Source of the DNA: Tubulanus polymorphus
Taxonomy: Eukaryota > Nemertea > Palaeonemertea > Tubulaniformes > Tubulanidae
NCBI RefSeq assembly: GCF_964204645.1
Contig: NC_134028.1
Coordinates: 15,489,263 to 15,553,262 of the forward strand
DNA length: 64,000 nt
Reading direction: 5' to 3'
The notes under the pieces were generated by a model that saw only the letters and a program-made list of their open reading frames with translations, made no database searches and had not been told where the DNA came from. Positions within the stretch are counted from its first letter, which is position 1. The number at the start of each line of letters is the position of its first letter. Below, piece by piece: positions 10,903-21,640 of the stretch. Position numbers and translations under genes: made by a program.

Positions 10903-12120
10903 AAAGCACCCCGAGCACACAATATAATTAAGAACCGTATAGTGGCGCCATCTCGGGCACAGAGCACAGCATAAAAATATCGATTTAAGCACGGGAACAT
11001 CGATTAAGGCACATTAACTCGAAAAATACAAACCGGGAGTGACCCGAACACATAGAAAAGGTCTTTAGGTACAGTTTTTGAATTCAGATTAAATCATACA
11101 ATATTTCATTAAGATAGAAATAAAAATAGTTTCTAATCCACCAGACCGAAGTCCAAAGCATTAAACATTCTTGTCTCAGAGTTACAAATACATTATAAGG
11201 TTTTATTTTACATCATACAAACTTTTAATAGGAATTTAATATGAATTTTAGACTGAGCTGGGGAGGACTCTGCAGCTCGAAAATAAAAAGAACAGAACGA
11301 AGTGAAACGAATTTCCGCTACAACAAAGCGAATCTCTGCCGAGTGCGTAAGAGGGTGCTACCGCCTTATGAGTGCGCAGCAGGCGGGTAGTGCGTCCTAA
11401 AGTGAAAACTTATATTAGAATATAGCCGAATCGAATTTTACAATGTCAGTCAACTGATTGATGATACAACATGGTTGTTCTCGGCGTACTTAACAATGAT
11501 ATTTTCCTCCAATAAACAACTCTGGTAAAATTGAATAAAATGATCTATCTTTATTGGTGATATCGTATCATGGTGGTAGCCTACCGTTTACCGTTTGATG
11601 TTTCGTGTCATCATGAAATGGTTTTAACTTTAGTAAAGGCATTCCGCACGATCACATCTGGGTTTCATTCACGAGTAGGCTGCCGTTCCACTGCTCTAGA
11701 AATACGTTTTCTGACGCTGAGAATTAATCCCAAATAATCCCATGGATACTGATAGTTGGAATAACAGTGATATCCAAACACTGTGATATTCATAAACCGC
11801 AGGTACATAATTCTATGTGTTTCTATTCAGAAGAGGCTGTTCCCCATTCTTTACTGCCAATGTCAATGCGGACATATCGCTACGCAATTGTTTAACCCGC
11901 TCTCATCAACCAGATAATGAACGAGAAAAATGCGATCGAATAACTTTTTGGACCATTAAATCAGAAATCTGGCGACGCTATGTTGTGGGGAATAATTGAA
12001 ACATTTTTTTAGTAATTTTCAGCTGTTTCTAATGTTTTACGTGAACAGAGTGACAATTTGAAGTTACTATGGAAATGAGAAGAGTCGGCGCTATTTTTTC
12101 GTACTACTATTTTCGATCCA
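10903..12120. other. arm flank without a gene (mirrored at 34813-36030)
   Basis: No supported gene. The 60-codon open frame at 11817-11999 (mirror 34934-35116) has no recognisable features. The stretch is duplicated intact in the right arm, so the duplication extends beyond the Polinton-derived part. Confidence 0.5.
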
Positions 12121-12124
12121 TTTT

Positions 12125-12240
12125 ACTAGTATTGGCATGACGTCATAGACGTCAACCAATGCTAAAAACAATAACGTCAATACTAGTATTAACACAAAGA
12201 GATACTAGTATTAACCCAAAGAGATACTAGTATCATTTTA
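12125..12240. repeat. ACTAGTATT-rich short repeats upstream of the Polinton block (mirror 34693-34808)
   Basis: TACTAGTATT recurs about five times; GAGATACTAGTATTAACMCAAA is the clearest repeated phrase. The stretch also contains two inverted TGACGTCA-type sequences. It lies just before the first gene of the block, where other copies carry different repeat arrays. Confidence 0.5.
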
Positions 12241-12276
12241 TAATACTTATATTTTTTCGCTTTTTTGCAAAAATAA

Positions 12277-13144
12277 ATGTCAAAGAAATCTAATAAGAAT
12301 AGATTGATATTGAAAAGACAATTGTGGATTTAGGTATTACTGGCAATAATGATACAGTTGTTTCCAATTGTATTCAAAATGATAATATTGATTATAAATA
12401 CTATTCAACATGTAAGCACCATCTAGAATTACTAATTGCCGGCGGCAAATCTAAAGAGTTTTTAAATAGAATTATAACTTTTCAAGAATTAGATAATATG
12501 AAACCAGATAAAGTAATCAAGCATTTCAAAATATACGAAGAAGCTGTTACACGCGAGTCAAAGACAAATCCTCTGATGTGGAGTAAACGTCCAAGCTAAC
12601 AAGAAACTGCTAACAACAGATATAAAATAGCGCGACACATTAATAGTTCCAAGAACGGCCTAGGTCTGACTGACTAATACAAGCCCGGCAGTGGTATATA
12701 TATTAGCAGGCATTAAGGAGGCACAAACTGTGACAGCTGGATTAAACCAGTGACCCACTGCCAAAAATGCTAGTCAGCCAGGCAGTACAATACAATTCTT
12801 ACAATATAATACCAGGTAACAAAGCTAGATTAGCTAGAATAAATGACTCTATTGGTGATGGAATAGTTAAATGTTATTCTAAATTGTGTAACCGAGTAAT
12901 TCCAATTGATGATGAAAATAAATTATATAGTGATTTGAAAAATGACTATTTAGTAATGACAGAACTACAAAAATGGGTTGGATACGCTTCATTCCAATTA
13001 GGTGGAATAATGACATTAATTTCTACTGGTTTAATAACATTTTCTAATATCAAACCTATAGTATGTAAAGATAATAGTAAATCAGAAAATATCGAAACAG
13101 ATATTGAATCAGAACAAAAATTAAGTAAAATAAATGAGTGCTGA
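12277..13144 (+). pseudogene. Polinton membrane protein, interrupted by a MITE (homologue of 41781-42386)
   Basis: ATG 12277 follows the T-rich/AAATAAATG start signature. A frameshift occurs about 15 codons in; then DLGITGNN, CKHHLELLIAGGKSKEF and IKHFKIYEE align with the 201-aa protein of the complete element. A 276-bp insertion (12546-12821) splits the gene. After it, RINDSIGDGIVKCYSKLCNR, DENKLYSDLKNDYLVMTELQKW and a hydrophobic helix (FQLGGIMTLISTGLITF) continue. Deleting the insertion restores frame. The protein is probably a small virion or membrane component with one transmembrane segment; function unknown. Confidence 0.6.
12546..12821. mobile_element. 276-bp MITE in a Polinton gene (mirror 34112-34387)
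   Basis: The ends are GTTAC...GTAAC and AAGCT is duplicated on both sides (12541-12545 and 12822-12826). Its removal, with one AAGCT, restores a frame that aligns residue for residue with the homologous gene in the complete element. No coding capacity. Family not recognised. Confidence 0.6.
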
Positions 13145-13502
13145 TATTCAGAAAAAGCCTAGATCTGAAAAACAAATTAAATGGGCTAGGAAGTTAGGTA
13201 AAAGATCTTCAGAATTAAAAAGAGCTAAGAAAAAGAAATTAAATGATATAAATGAATCACAGAAATTATCTGTTATTAATTCGAATGATAATCCATCTAA
13301 TGCTTCCAATACTGGAAGAAATAATTACTTATATATTACAATTGGGATAATCACAGTTATCATATTCTCTGGTGTAATATATAAATATGAATTCAAATCT
13401 AATAATAATGATAATAATGATAGTAGTGATAATTATAAACCTATGATACCAGAAAATAAATCAAATGATAAAATCATTGAAAATAAATCAAGATTACTAT
13501 AA
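13134..13502 (+). CDS. small basic single-pass membrane protein (122 aa)
   Basis: The start overlaps the end of the preceding gene by 11 bp (AAATGAGTG). The N-terminal half is strongly basic (PRSEKQIKWARKLGKRSSELKRAKKKK), followed by a hydrophobic helix at about residues 63-83 (YLYITIGIITVIIFSGVIY) and an Asn/Asp-rich tail. It is open and intact here, whereas the orthologue at 41450-41848 has a stop. The function of this Polinton family is unknown; a membrane or capsid-associated role is a guess. Confidence 0.6.
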   Translation: MSADIQKKPRSEKQIKWARKLGKRSSELKRAKKKKLNDINESQKLSVINSNDNPSNASNTGRNNYLYITIGIITVIIFSGVIYKYEFKSNNNDNNDSSDNYKPMIPENKSNDKIIENKSRLL

Positions 13503-13517
13503 ATGGATTAAAATAAG

Positions 13518-14524
13518 ATGAAAAAAGAACAATATTTAAGAGATTTATATTATAACCCAGAGAGTGAAGTATCATATTCTAGTGTTTCAGAATTATGGGA
13601 TAAAATTAAATCTGATAAAGAAAATATAAAATATAGTGAACTAATATTATGGTTACAAAATCAACCAACGTATCAAATCCATAAAAAATGGATAAAAACT
13701 ATTTAACAAGGAAAGTTATGGTTTCATATATTGATCAACAATGGCAAGCAGATTTGATTGACATGAAGACCTTAGAAGTATACAACAAAGGATATTTCTG
13801 GATATTAAATGTTATAGATATATTCAGTAGATACGCATGGTCAATTCCAATCAAAAATAAAACTGGTTTAGAAGTTACTAATGCGTTCAAATTAATATTT
13901 AAAGAAGCTATCCAAGATAAGATACAATTTGATGAAGGTAAGGTATTCTATAATAAACATTTAAAAAAACTAATATCTGATAACAATATAGAATATTTTT
14001 CAACGCATTCAGATAAAAAAGCATCTATTATAGAAAGATTTAAATAAAACATTGAAATCTAGAATGTGGAAATATTTTACAGCAAATGAAACATATAAAT
14101 ATATCGATTTATTAGATGATTTAGTGAAAGGTTATAATAATTCTAAACATTCAAGTATTGGTATGAAACCTATACAAGCCAGAAAAGAAGATAATTCAGA
14201 AATAGTTTGGAATAATTTATATGGTGCGTTTGTAACACATGATTTTGGAGAACCTAAATTTTAAATTGGACAACATGTTAGAATATCTAAATATCGAAAA
14301 CATTTTATAAAGGTTATACTCCAAATTTTACTGAAGAAATATTCAAGAATAAAAAGATAATATTAAGTAAACCATTTGTGTATAAATTGGAAGATTTAAA
14401 AGATGAAGAAATATTAGGTTATTTTTATGAACATGAATTATCACTTGTACCGAATCCAGATGAAATAGAATACAAATTTAATGAATGGATTTTATCTAGT
14501 AAAATTAAAAGAATTAATGAATAA
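13518..14524 (+). pseudogene. INT: Polinton retroviral-like integrase, degenerate
   Basis: Three fragments align in order with the intact 352-aa integrase at 43369-44427: 13518-13706 (EQYLRDLYYNPES), 13688-14047 (QWQADLIDM with the first Asp, IQFDEGKVF with the second, KASIIERF with the Glu) and 14052-14264 (RMWKYFTANETYKYIDLL, KHSSIGMKP). A C-terminal remnant runs to TAA 14522-14524. All three catalytic residues survive, but several frameshifts and stops separate the parts. The family inserts Polinton DNA with 6-bp duplications. The end overlaps the ATPase start. Confidence 0.75.
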
Positions 14525-14698
14525 AGATTTATTTATATTTGAGCCGCATAAAATGTTAGTAACTGGAGTAACCAACTGCGGTAAAACACATTTCATATTA
14601 GATTTGTTAGAAACTATCTATAAAAATCATTTTGATAATATAATATTATTCTGCCCTACTTATGAAATGAATAAAACATATAATTGGGATATAGTTAA

Positions 14699-15706
14699 TG
14701 GCCGACTTCAAGTATAAAAGGCCCATCATCTGTCAGACATGGCAGTATCTCTGAACCCATGGAGCAGTCAAGAGCTCCAGCGTTGAAACTGGTATTTCCC
14801 TAATATCTCCGTCAGTTAACCGATTTGGACCCTCCTTTTTAAGTCAGGGATATGTGTAAACATGTAATATAGTCATATCTACGGCTTAAAATTTAGTTTA
14901 AGCCCTCCTTCATGCATAAATTAGCAATTTACTTAGTGCATTCTTCAAACTTTCAAATCTTTGAATGACAAGCTGGGAGGAGTTACTCACCTCACCACAG
15001 AGAGCACAGTGACCTGTAGTCATAAACCTATATAAACAAAACAGTTGCAGCTCTCTAGTGTAAGCTAGTGTAAGTAGGGATATGTGTAAACATGTAATAT
15101 AGTCATATCTACGGCTTAAAATTTAGTTTAAGCCCTCCTTCATGCATAAATTAGCAATTTACTTAGTGCATTCTTCAAACTTTCAAATCTTTGAATGACA
15201 AGCTGGGAGGAGTTACTCACCTCACCACAGAGAGCACAGTGACCTGTAGTCATAAACCTATATAAACAAAACAGTTGCAGCTCTCTAGTGCCTAATTTTG
15301 GGGGTTAGAAAACTTTTGACCTGAAAGTTGTGTCAAACTGAAAATTTATATATCATCTTAACTCCTTATCAGTAAAAATGTGTGAAAATTTCATCAAAAT
15401 CGGACAAAAATTGAATATATTGAAAATACAGATTTTATGTTCAACATTATTACTGGAGGAATTCTTATCAAAAAACATCGACAAAATCAGCGAATTCTAA
15501 TTAATAAGATTACTATGACTAAAATGATATCAAACATATACGAAAACAGTTTTTTTTTATGTGTCAGTGTGATACTGGTGTGAGCCAGATGTTCCAGTAA
15601 ACACTTTAAACAAACTACCGCTTGCTAGTTGCTAGTGGGATGTGGCCTGCACTGCATATCTCAAGTACCAACCGGCGGGTTTTTGGACCTCCATTTAAGT
15701 CGGCCT
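14699..15706. mobile_element. 1,008-bp non-autonomous TTAA transposon (mirror 31227-32234)
   Basis: TTAA flanks it at 14695-14698 and 15707-15710. The terminal inverted repeat is TGGCCGACTT / AGGCCGACTT. Excision restores the ATPase frame exactly. No transposase is encoded. TTAA suggests mobilisation by a piggyBac- or Kolobok-type enzyme; its ends are unlike those of the 7.27-kb transposon, so a different source is likely. An internal tandem duplication lies at 14846-15289. Confidence 0.7.
14846..15289. repeat. two-copy tandem repeat inside the TTAA element (mirror 31644-32087)
   Basis: A 214-bp stretch beginning AGGGATATGTGTAAACATG and ending CAGCTCTCTAGTG is present twice (14846-15059 and 15076-15289), with a period of 230 bp and, as far as I can compare by eye, no mismatch. 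A short bridge TAAGCTAGTGTAAGT lies between. Confidence 0.8.
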
Positions 15707-16139
15707 TTAAGATAAAAAAGATTAATATATTAGATCCTAAAACAGTAAAAGAAAATTTAGATAATTGTATAAAAATAGCAATTGATATTTATAAAGGATC
15801 AAATACATTATTCATTGTGGATGATTGTGCAAATTTACATGATTCAAAAGTTAGAGAAAGTGAGTTATGTTATTTAGCTTTCTCTGGGAGACATTTTGGG
15901 ATAACAACTTGGGTTTTAAATCAAAAATATAATTCAATTGTGAAAGATTTTAGGGAGAATATAAGATTTTTAGTTTTATTTTATAACAAAGATAGAAAAT
16001 CTATGCAACAATCATTGCAAGAAAATCAAATTATACCTACTGCATTACATGATGAATATATGAATAAATTAAAAAGTAATAAAGGTTCAAAATAAATTCT
16101 GAGGCTTCAATTTCCCTATGAATATAAATTTATAAAATA

Positions 16140-16440
16140 AGACATTTTAAGCATTAATGTATTTGGTACGTATTAGATACATATTAGATACATAAATACT
16201 TAAAACCCATATATTAAATACGCCATTAAATACGTATTAGATACATTAATACTAAAAACCCCTTTTTAAGAAAAATAAATATTATTTATTTTAATTTTTC
16301 AACTAATATATTTTTAATTTTTCAACTAATATTTGAATAAGTTTGAAAATAACCTCAGTAAAAGGTATTTCAAATAATATGTACTAAATGCGTATTAAAT
16401 ATGTATTAGATACATAAATACTTTAAACCCCCTTTTTTAA
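16140..16440. repeat. GTATTAGATACAT-type intergenic repeats (mirror 30493-30793)
   Basis: Variants of TACGTATTAGATACATAAATACT occur six or more times, interleaved with TTTTTCAACTAATAT repeats, between the convergent 3' ends of the ATPase and the zinc-finger gene. Non-coding. A different repeat family fills the comparable intergenic space of the complete element (42420-42690). Confidence 0.6.
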
Positions 16441-16497
16441 TCACTATTATTTTATACAATTTTCAACCAATATATTATATTTACTATCTGAATCACT

Positions 16498-17267
16498 TTA
16501 ATCATCAGACTCTATTTCGACATCAGACTCTAACAATTTATTCAGCGTATCTACCGATAAAACTAGAGCATTATCACTACTTGTAAATATATCTTCTATT
16601 TTAGATTTCTTAGTGCCTTCATCATTATAATGAATATGTTTACCTGTAACTATATTTTCATTGTCATCTTTCTTAGTGTTTGACTCCAACATTTCATTTA
16701 CAATGTTTGATCCTAATATTTTATTAGCATCAGTTAAATCTAATTTATCTTTACTAGGTTCTTTAGATAAAAATTCACCTAATAAATCTTTATATAAATC
16801 TCACCTAATAAATCTTTATATAAATCTTTACCATTTACTTTTTTATTTGAAACAAACTTTGTTACATATCTAAATGGATGTTCTATAAATTCTCTGATAC
16901 CAACACGTTATATAACATTAGTTATATGTACAACTGTATTCATATGATTATTCCAATTAGTTGGGGCGTTTGAAAATTCACCTTTACAATATCCGCAATA
17001 ATTTCTATTTTCATTATAATTTAATATTATTGCATTATTAGATGTAGAAAGGTAAAACAGTATTAGATGTAGAAGGAATAACATTATTATCAATTTCATT
17101 ACTTAAATTATCAACAACTTCACCATTTCTATCAGTTTAGTTTTATAATCTTTAAAAATAGCATCAAATATCAAAGCTATATTACAAGGTATTACATAAT
17201 ATAAGCCATTATTATTTTCATGTTTATCAATGTATGGAATATGTTTATATACTTTACCTTCATCCAT
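16498..17267 (-). pseudogene. Polinton zinc-finger protein, degenerate
   Basis: ATG 17267 begins MDEGKVYKHIPYIDKHENNNGLYY. Frameshifts follow, then a C2H2-like finger NYCGYCKGEF...NNHMNTVVH (about 17010-16930) and an acidic tail ending ESDVEIESDD at 16498. I see at least three breaks. The finger has the same CxxCK...H...H spacing as those in the PolB N-terminus and the 51521-52834 protein. The complete element at 40910-55779 has no gene I can match to it, so the two Polintons differ in content. Confidence 0.55.
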
Positions 17268-17299
17268 TTATTATAAAAAGTTTTATTAAAATTAAGATT

Positions 17300-17924
17300 T
17301 TAATACATAACACTATTTAATTGTGAATTTACAATATTTAATTGTGCGTCAGATATAATATAAATGTGCATTTTGAAATTTTTGATTCCTGTTTTCCTTT
17401 TCATGAATAATTGTATTCCATCTTTAGTGTTCTGTAGTTTTTTCCCAGAACCATGTAATAAGTTATCTTCTGTTGTTCTAAAATCTAACCATAATGCGTA
17501 TTTATTGCCGGTATAATAATCAATTTGATTAATATTACAATTTTCAGATGATTTATTTTTTCATTCATAAAATGTTTTCTAATTTCTGGCCACTGATCAA
17601 TCATTCTCATTCCTTGACAAAATATCTTATTTGCTTTACCTTCGATAGTTATTTCTACTTTTGATATTTCAGGATTATAATAATGATCAACCTGTATTGC
17701 GCCATTAGAATATGTTGCAATTGTAAAAAATATTAATATACCTTTGATAGATCTTCTTGGGAAGTTAATATTCTCATTAATTATTTCATCATTTGCATTA
17801 ATAGTTACGGTTTTGAATTTATCAATATAATCATATAATAATGAAAATGCTTGATTATATTGAGTTTGAATTATACTTGAAATATTTTCATCAGTTACTG
17901 TATCATACTCTAAACATATATTTA
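17300..17924 (-). pseudogene. MCP: C-terminal fragment of the Polinton major capsid protein
   Basis: The minus frame carries NFPRRSIKGILIFFTIAT, KIFCQGMRMIDQWPEIRKHF, YALWLDFRTTED and the end ...QLNIVNSQLNSVMY at 17302-17300, matching the second half of the intact 415-aa protein (44458-45705), with a frameshift near the KHFMNE segment. The N-terminal half is missing: homology stops sharply at 17924, where a dispersed hairpin repeat begins. Confidence 0.7.
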
Positions 17925-20275
17925 GGGTTTTCTGTTACATCACAGAAAACCCTATTGAGATTCGCGTGTTTCAACTGCAACTTACTTTCACTGTCGGCGA
18001 AACCATTCTGTATCACAAGTACTATGCTGCATTGACAAATACTGTATATAATATTAATCAGAATGCCACTGTTTACTCACTGTGAGCCTCTAAACATCGA
18101 AATTTAAGCCCGATTCAAACAGTATCCATCTACGTATGTGTATTGCCTACGTGTCTTATTCCCACAATACCGCAGTACATGTATTTGAGTGCGTATCCGT
18201 ATATGCAGTGATAGAGAGCCCTGTTCTAGATCAGTAGTAAAAAGTATTTTTATCACTCTACGAGTCGAATGTTTTGCCGTTGAAATAGGACATTCTCGAG
18301 TGAACGCAACTGAGGAATTTGTATAGCCTTGTTTGTGCCGCATATACGTACGTTCAAGCAATAGCATCCTTGCGGTAACTTCCCTGGATAGAGCTAATGA
18401 ATGCAGCTATCGATACGCGAGAGCCTTGATGACTATACTCTTCTGCTAGCATTACAATATTCCTTGACGGATTTACTTGAAACTTTCGTGAGATCTACGG
18501 AACACAGGTACCTTGAGGTAAGTCGAAGGGATCTTTGATTTGGGACCCCGTTCACCCACCAGGGCGTGTTTTACATTTGAAAATTATGACATCGAAAAGT
18601 TACTGTGCGAGAAAATTTTTTGTCTTTGACTTCTCAGCTTCGGGCGAGCACGAAAGTTGTTCATAACAGCCTGGAGGCTAAAAAAGTGAATGGCACGCCC
18701 TATCTGCGATTAACCGTTTGGGCTCTACGGGCTCGAAAATGGGCCCCCAAATTTTTTAATGAGACTTTTGCTCCCAGCTCCTTTTAACCGTTGGAAATAG
18801 AATCGTGGTTGCGACGAGTGATCAGTAGCCCTTGCGAAGACGCTTTTATTGATGTATGGTATAACTATGTAACTCATATGGTTCTCCAGTAGCGCCACCT
18901 ATAAGACGCTAGAATACGCATTTCCATCTATATCGACTAAGGGTACTAATGGATTTCTTTAAAAATTGATACACATGTACCTGGTTACTAAACGAAACGA
19001 ACCCCTTATATGATTAGTTCCCATTTTAACCACTAGGGGGCGTAAATTTTGAAAAATCGATTTCAGAATCAATTTTTCGCATTTAATGCGGTCTGTTTAT
19101 TATGAAAATCACAAAACTTGGTATAAGTACAAAGACATGTGTGTAATATGCCATCCTGCATGATTAGTTCATAAATCTGCCACTAGGGGAATGTGAAAAC
19201 ATCGATTTTTGCTCCTAGGTCCTTAACCGTTGGCGATAGAATCGAGGTTGCGATGTGTGGTTAGTAGCCCTTTTCAAGATACTTGTATTTGTGTATGTTT
19301 TAAGTAGGTAACTTATATGGTTCTCCAGGAGCGCCACCTACATTTTGCTGGAAATGCATTTTCATTGATAGCAACTAAGCGGATAAAGGGGTCTCTATGA
19401 AATTGATATACATGTACCTGGATATATGATACAACGAATCCCTAACATGATTAGTTCCTATTCTAACCACTAGGGGCGTTAATGTTGAAAACTCATTCTA
19501 GCATCAGTTTTTTCGATTTTAATTCAGTAGTACTTAGTATGCTAACCGGCAAATTACCGGCCACTTGAACATGGTAAAAGTACCGTATCTTCGTTATTCT
19601 CGGTGTCATATCCCCTAACCTTGGTACATTAGAACTTTTCGCGTAATATCCCATGTGAATCAACATAGCCATGTTATCAGCTGACCCCTAGGTGGCGCAC
19701 CTCATCCAGCAAGGCAGAAACCCGTTATCGCTGCTTTGCAGCTATATTTATTAGGGTTTCTGCTGCCTTCGCAGAAACCCTATTGTATTCCTGCTGATTT
19801 GTTGTTGTTGTTGTTGTTGTTGTCGTTGTCGTTGTCGTTGTCGTTGTTATTATTATTATTATAATATTCTTTTTCACACTGTATCACAAGTACTACGCTG
19901 CATTGACAAATACTGTATATAATATTAATCAGAAATGCACTGTTTGCTCACTGTGAGCCTCTAAACATCGAAATTTAATTCCGATTCAAACAGTATCCAT
20001 CTACGTATGTGTATTGCCTACGTGTCATTCCCACAGCGGCTCCTAAATACGTGTGTTTGTGTCTGTGTCCTTATATCGATAGAGCTGTGTTGTTCTAGAT
20101 CTGTAGTAAACACGTAAGCAGTAGTGATATTTTTATCTCTTCCTTCTACGAATCGATTGTTGAATTAGGACATTGCTCGACTGAACGCAACTGAGGAATT
20201 TTTATGGCCTTGTTTGTGCCGTATGTTAAAGAGCATCATATATTGCTTCGGCAACACAAGTTAGAGCATCATATA
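17925..20275. repeat. dispersed hairpin-bearing repeat complex (mirror 26579-29008)
   Basis: It starts with the hairpin AGGGTTTTCTG(TTACATCA)CAGAAAACCCT at 17927-17957. A segment of about 450 bp containing ATCACAAGTACTAYGCTGCA and AGTATCCATCTACGTATGTG occurs twice (about 18010-18420 and 19870-20260). Between them is a repeat with GGCGCCACCTA-type and CTAGGGG phrases that also occurs at 38985-40150. A second hairpin, AGGGTTTCTG..CAGAAACCCT, at 19753-19783 is followed by a (TTG)n/(TCG)n tract. Short open frames here (18104-18367, 18605-18787) have no recognisable features. Confidence 0.6.
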
Positions 20276-20360
20276 AGTAATTGGAAGATGTGGGTTTCAT
20301 ACCAGAGTACTAGAGTACTAGACACCACTAATCACCACAAGTAATTTTTTTCCCTAATAA

Positions 20361-20573
20361 ATGGGAGACAGTGAGTTCCAAACAGAAAAAAGTGATGTTA
20401 ATAAAAATCAATATTATTGCCCATATTGTAAAAAATACATTGATAAATATATTAAACCTTACATGGAAAATGTTAGAAATTATATTGATTCACTAGAAAT
20501 AAAAGATACAATTGAAATTTTAGAAATATTACGTAGTAAAATTGTGACACACATAAACAGTGAGTGCGCGTAA
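20361..20573 (+). pseudogene. POLB: truncated PolB N-terminus (70 codons)
   Basis: ATG follows the terminal repeat and the T-run/TAATAAATG signature. The protein keeps the YYCPYCKKYIDK half-finger, then jumps to KPYMENVRNYIDSLEIKDTIEILE, deleting the rest of both fingers found in the copy at 54668-55699. It runs out at RSKIVTHINSECA. No polymerase domain remains. It marks the PolB end of the short derivative. Confidence 0.7.
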
Positions 20574-20639
20574 CAACAGCTGCGCGTGTGTTAAAATTTT
20601 TTTTTTTTTTTTGCTTTTTTCCAAAAATAAACACACTTT

Positions 20640-20905
20640 TTAATATAAAAGCGCTAATAAAATGATAAAATTGTTCAATATTAAAAGTGTGAGTAAAGTG
20701 TGAGTAAAATAATTTAGATTTTCAATATTAAAAGTGTGAGTAAAGTGTGAGTAAAATGATGAAATTGTTTAATATTAAAAATGTGAGTAAAGTGTGAGTA
20801 AAATAATTGAGATTTTCAATATTAAAAGTGTGAGTAAAGTGTGAGTAAAATAATTGAGATTTTCAATATTAAAAGTGTGAGTAAAGTGTGAGTAATAATT
20901 TTGTT
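20640..20905. repeat. tandem repeat array upstream of the 218-aa gene (mirror 25949-26214)
   Basis: Units of about 57-60 bp built from AGTGTGAGTAAAGTGTGAGTAAAAT and a variant of GATTTTCAATATTAAA recur about five times and end 10-20 bp before the gene's TATAAAAATG signature. It could contribute to the promoter or simply be a minisatellite. The third copy has the same array at 38325-38570. Confidence 0.7.
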
Positions 20906-20911
20906 ATAAAA

Positions 20912-21568
20912 ATGAAGAAAGAAGAACCCAACTTCAAAATCGAAATCAATGAAACCAATAAATCATTTTCACAGTTTAACATTAGAAATTATATTTCAGC
21001 AACAAATTTAGTATATGGAAGACAATATAAAATTGATAATATTACTGTAATTAATCAAATATTATTAAATGAAACATATTTAATTACTGAACTAATAGAT
21101 ACTTTAGATAATGGCGCCAAAAATCCTAAAATATTTAATACAGTTTTAAATTATAAAGGTAATTTAGATGAAAACATAATAAATATTCTTAAATTTCCTT
21201 TTAATGAAAGAGAAAGTGATATAATACTTTCAAAAGGTAATGATAGGATAGACTTAAGAATTGAAAAACGACGATTATATTATTGTAATTTTGATAATAA
21301 ACAAATTATTTATAATGAAAATACATCAAATATTGAAATTCAATGTGATTTAGAAAACAATAATTCTTTTAAAGATATTGCAATTCAGTGTGATTTAGAA
21401 AATAGTAAATCTTTTAAACATATCGCAATTCAATGTGATTTAGAAAATGAATTCAAAAGATTTAATCCTAATGAAAAAATTCATTGTTATTGCGGAGGTA
21501 AATATTCAAAATCACATAAATCAAAGCATTACCAAACAATTAAACATAAAAACTGGTGTAAAGAGTAA
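20912..21568 (+). CDS. 218-aa zinc-finger protein of the short Polinton derivative (copy 1)
   Basis: ATG 20912 (MKKEEPNFKIEINE) follows TTTTGTTATAAAAATG; the longer frame upstream has no ATG and enters the repeat array. Residues 141-183 hold three 15-residue repeats with core IQCDLEN. The C-terminus (about 192-214) is a finger with CYCGGKY...H...H spacing, like those of other Polinton proteins here. The ORF is open in all three copies in the window, one of them with an in-frame deletion, whereas most surrounding Polinton genes are broken. No homologue is recognised in the complete element. Nucleic-acid binding is plausible from the finger only. Confidence 0.6.
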   Translation: MKKEEPNFKIEINETNKSFSQFNIRNYISATNLVYGRQYKIDNITVINQILLNETYLITELIDTLDNGAKNPKIFNTVLNYKGNLDENIINILKFPFNERESDIILSKGNDRIDLRIEKRRLYYCNFDNKQIIYNENTSNIEIQCDLENNNSFKDIAIQCDLENSKSFKHIAIQCDLENEFKRFNPNEKIHCYCGGKYSKSHKSKHYQTIKHKNWCKE

Positions 21569-21640
21569 CAATTCTACATTGAAAATAAATTAAATAGTCA
21601 AATAATTATTGAATTTAGTTAAATGATTTAAATATCTAAT

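Larger units (their letters stand above)
14517..16095 (+). pseudogene. ATP: A32/FtsK-like packaging ATPase, split by a TTAA element
   Basis: The start MNKDLFIFEPHKM matches the intact orthologue's MNKELFIFEPHNM, so I chose ATG 14517. Walker A GVTNCGKT is intact. A 1,008-bp TTAA-flanked insertion follows codon 61. The second part carries ILDPKTVKEN, Walker B LFIVDDCA, the SGRHFGITTWVLNQKY strand and the C-terminus to 16095. Removing the insertion and one TTAA gives a frame of the same length as the orthologue. Family role: a motor that pumps DNA into a preformed capsid. Confidence 0.75.

Noticed and set aside
11817-11999. 60-codon open frame in the arm flank
   Set aside because: No recognisable motif, no start context and no conservation evidence beyond the identical mirror copy.
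18104-18367. 87-codon minus frame, mirrored at 28566-28829
   Set aside because: It falls in the dispersed repeat; the related copy at 19.9-20.2 kb does not keep the frame.
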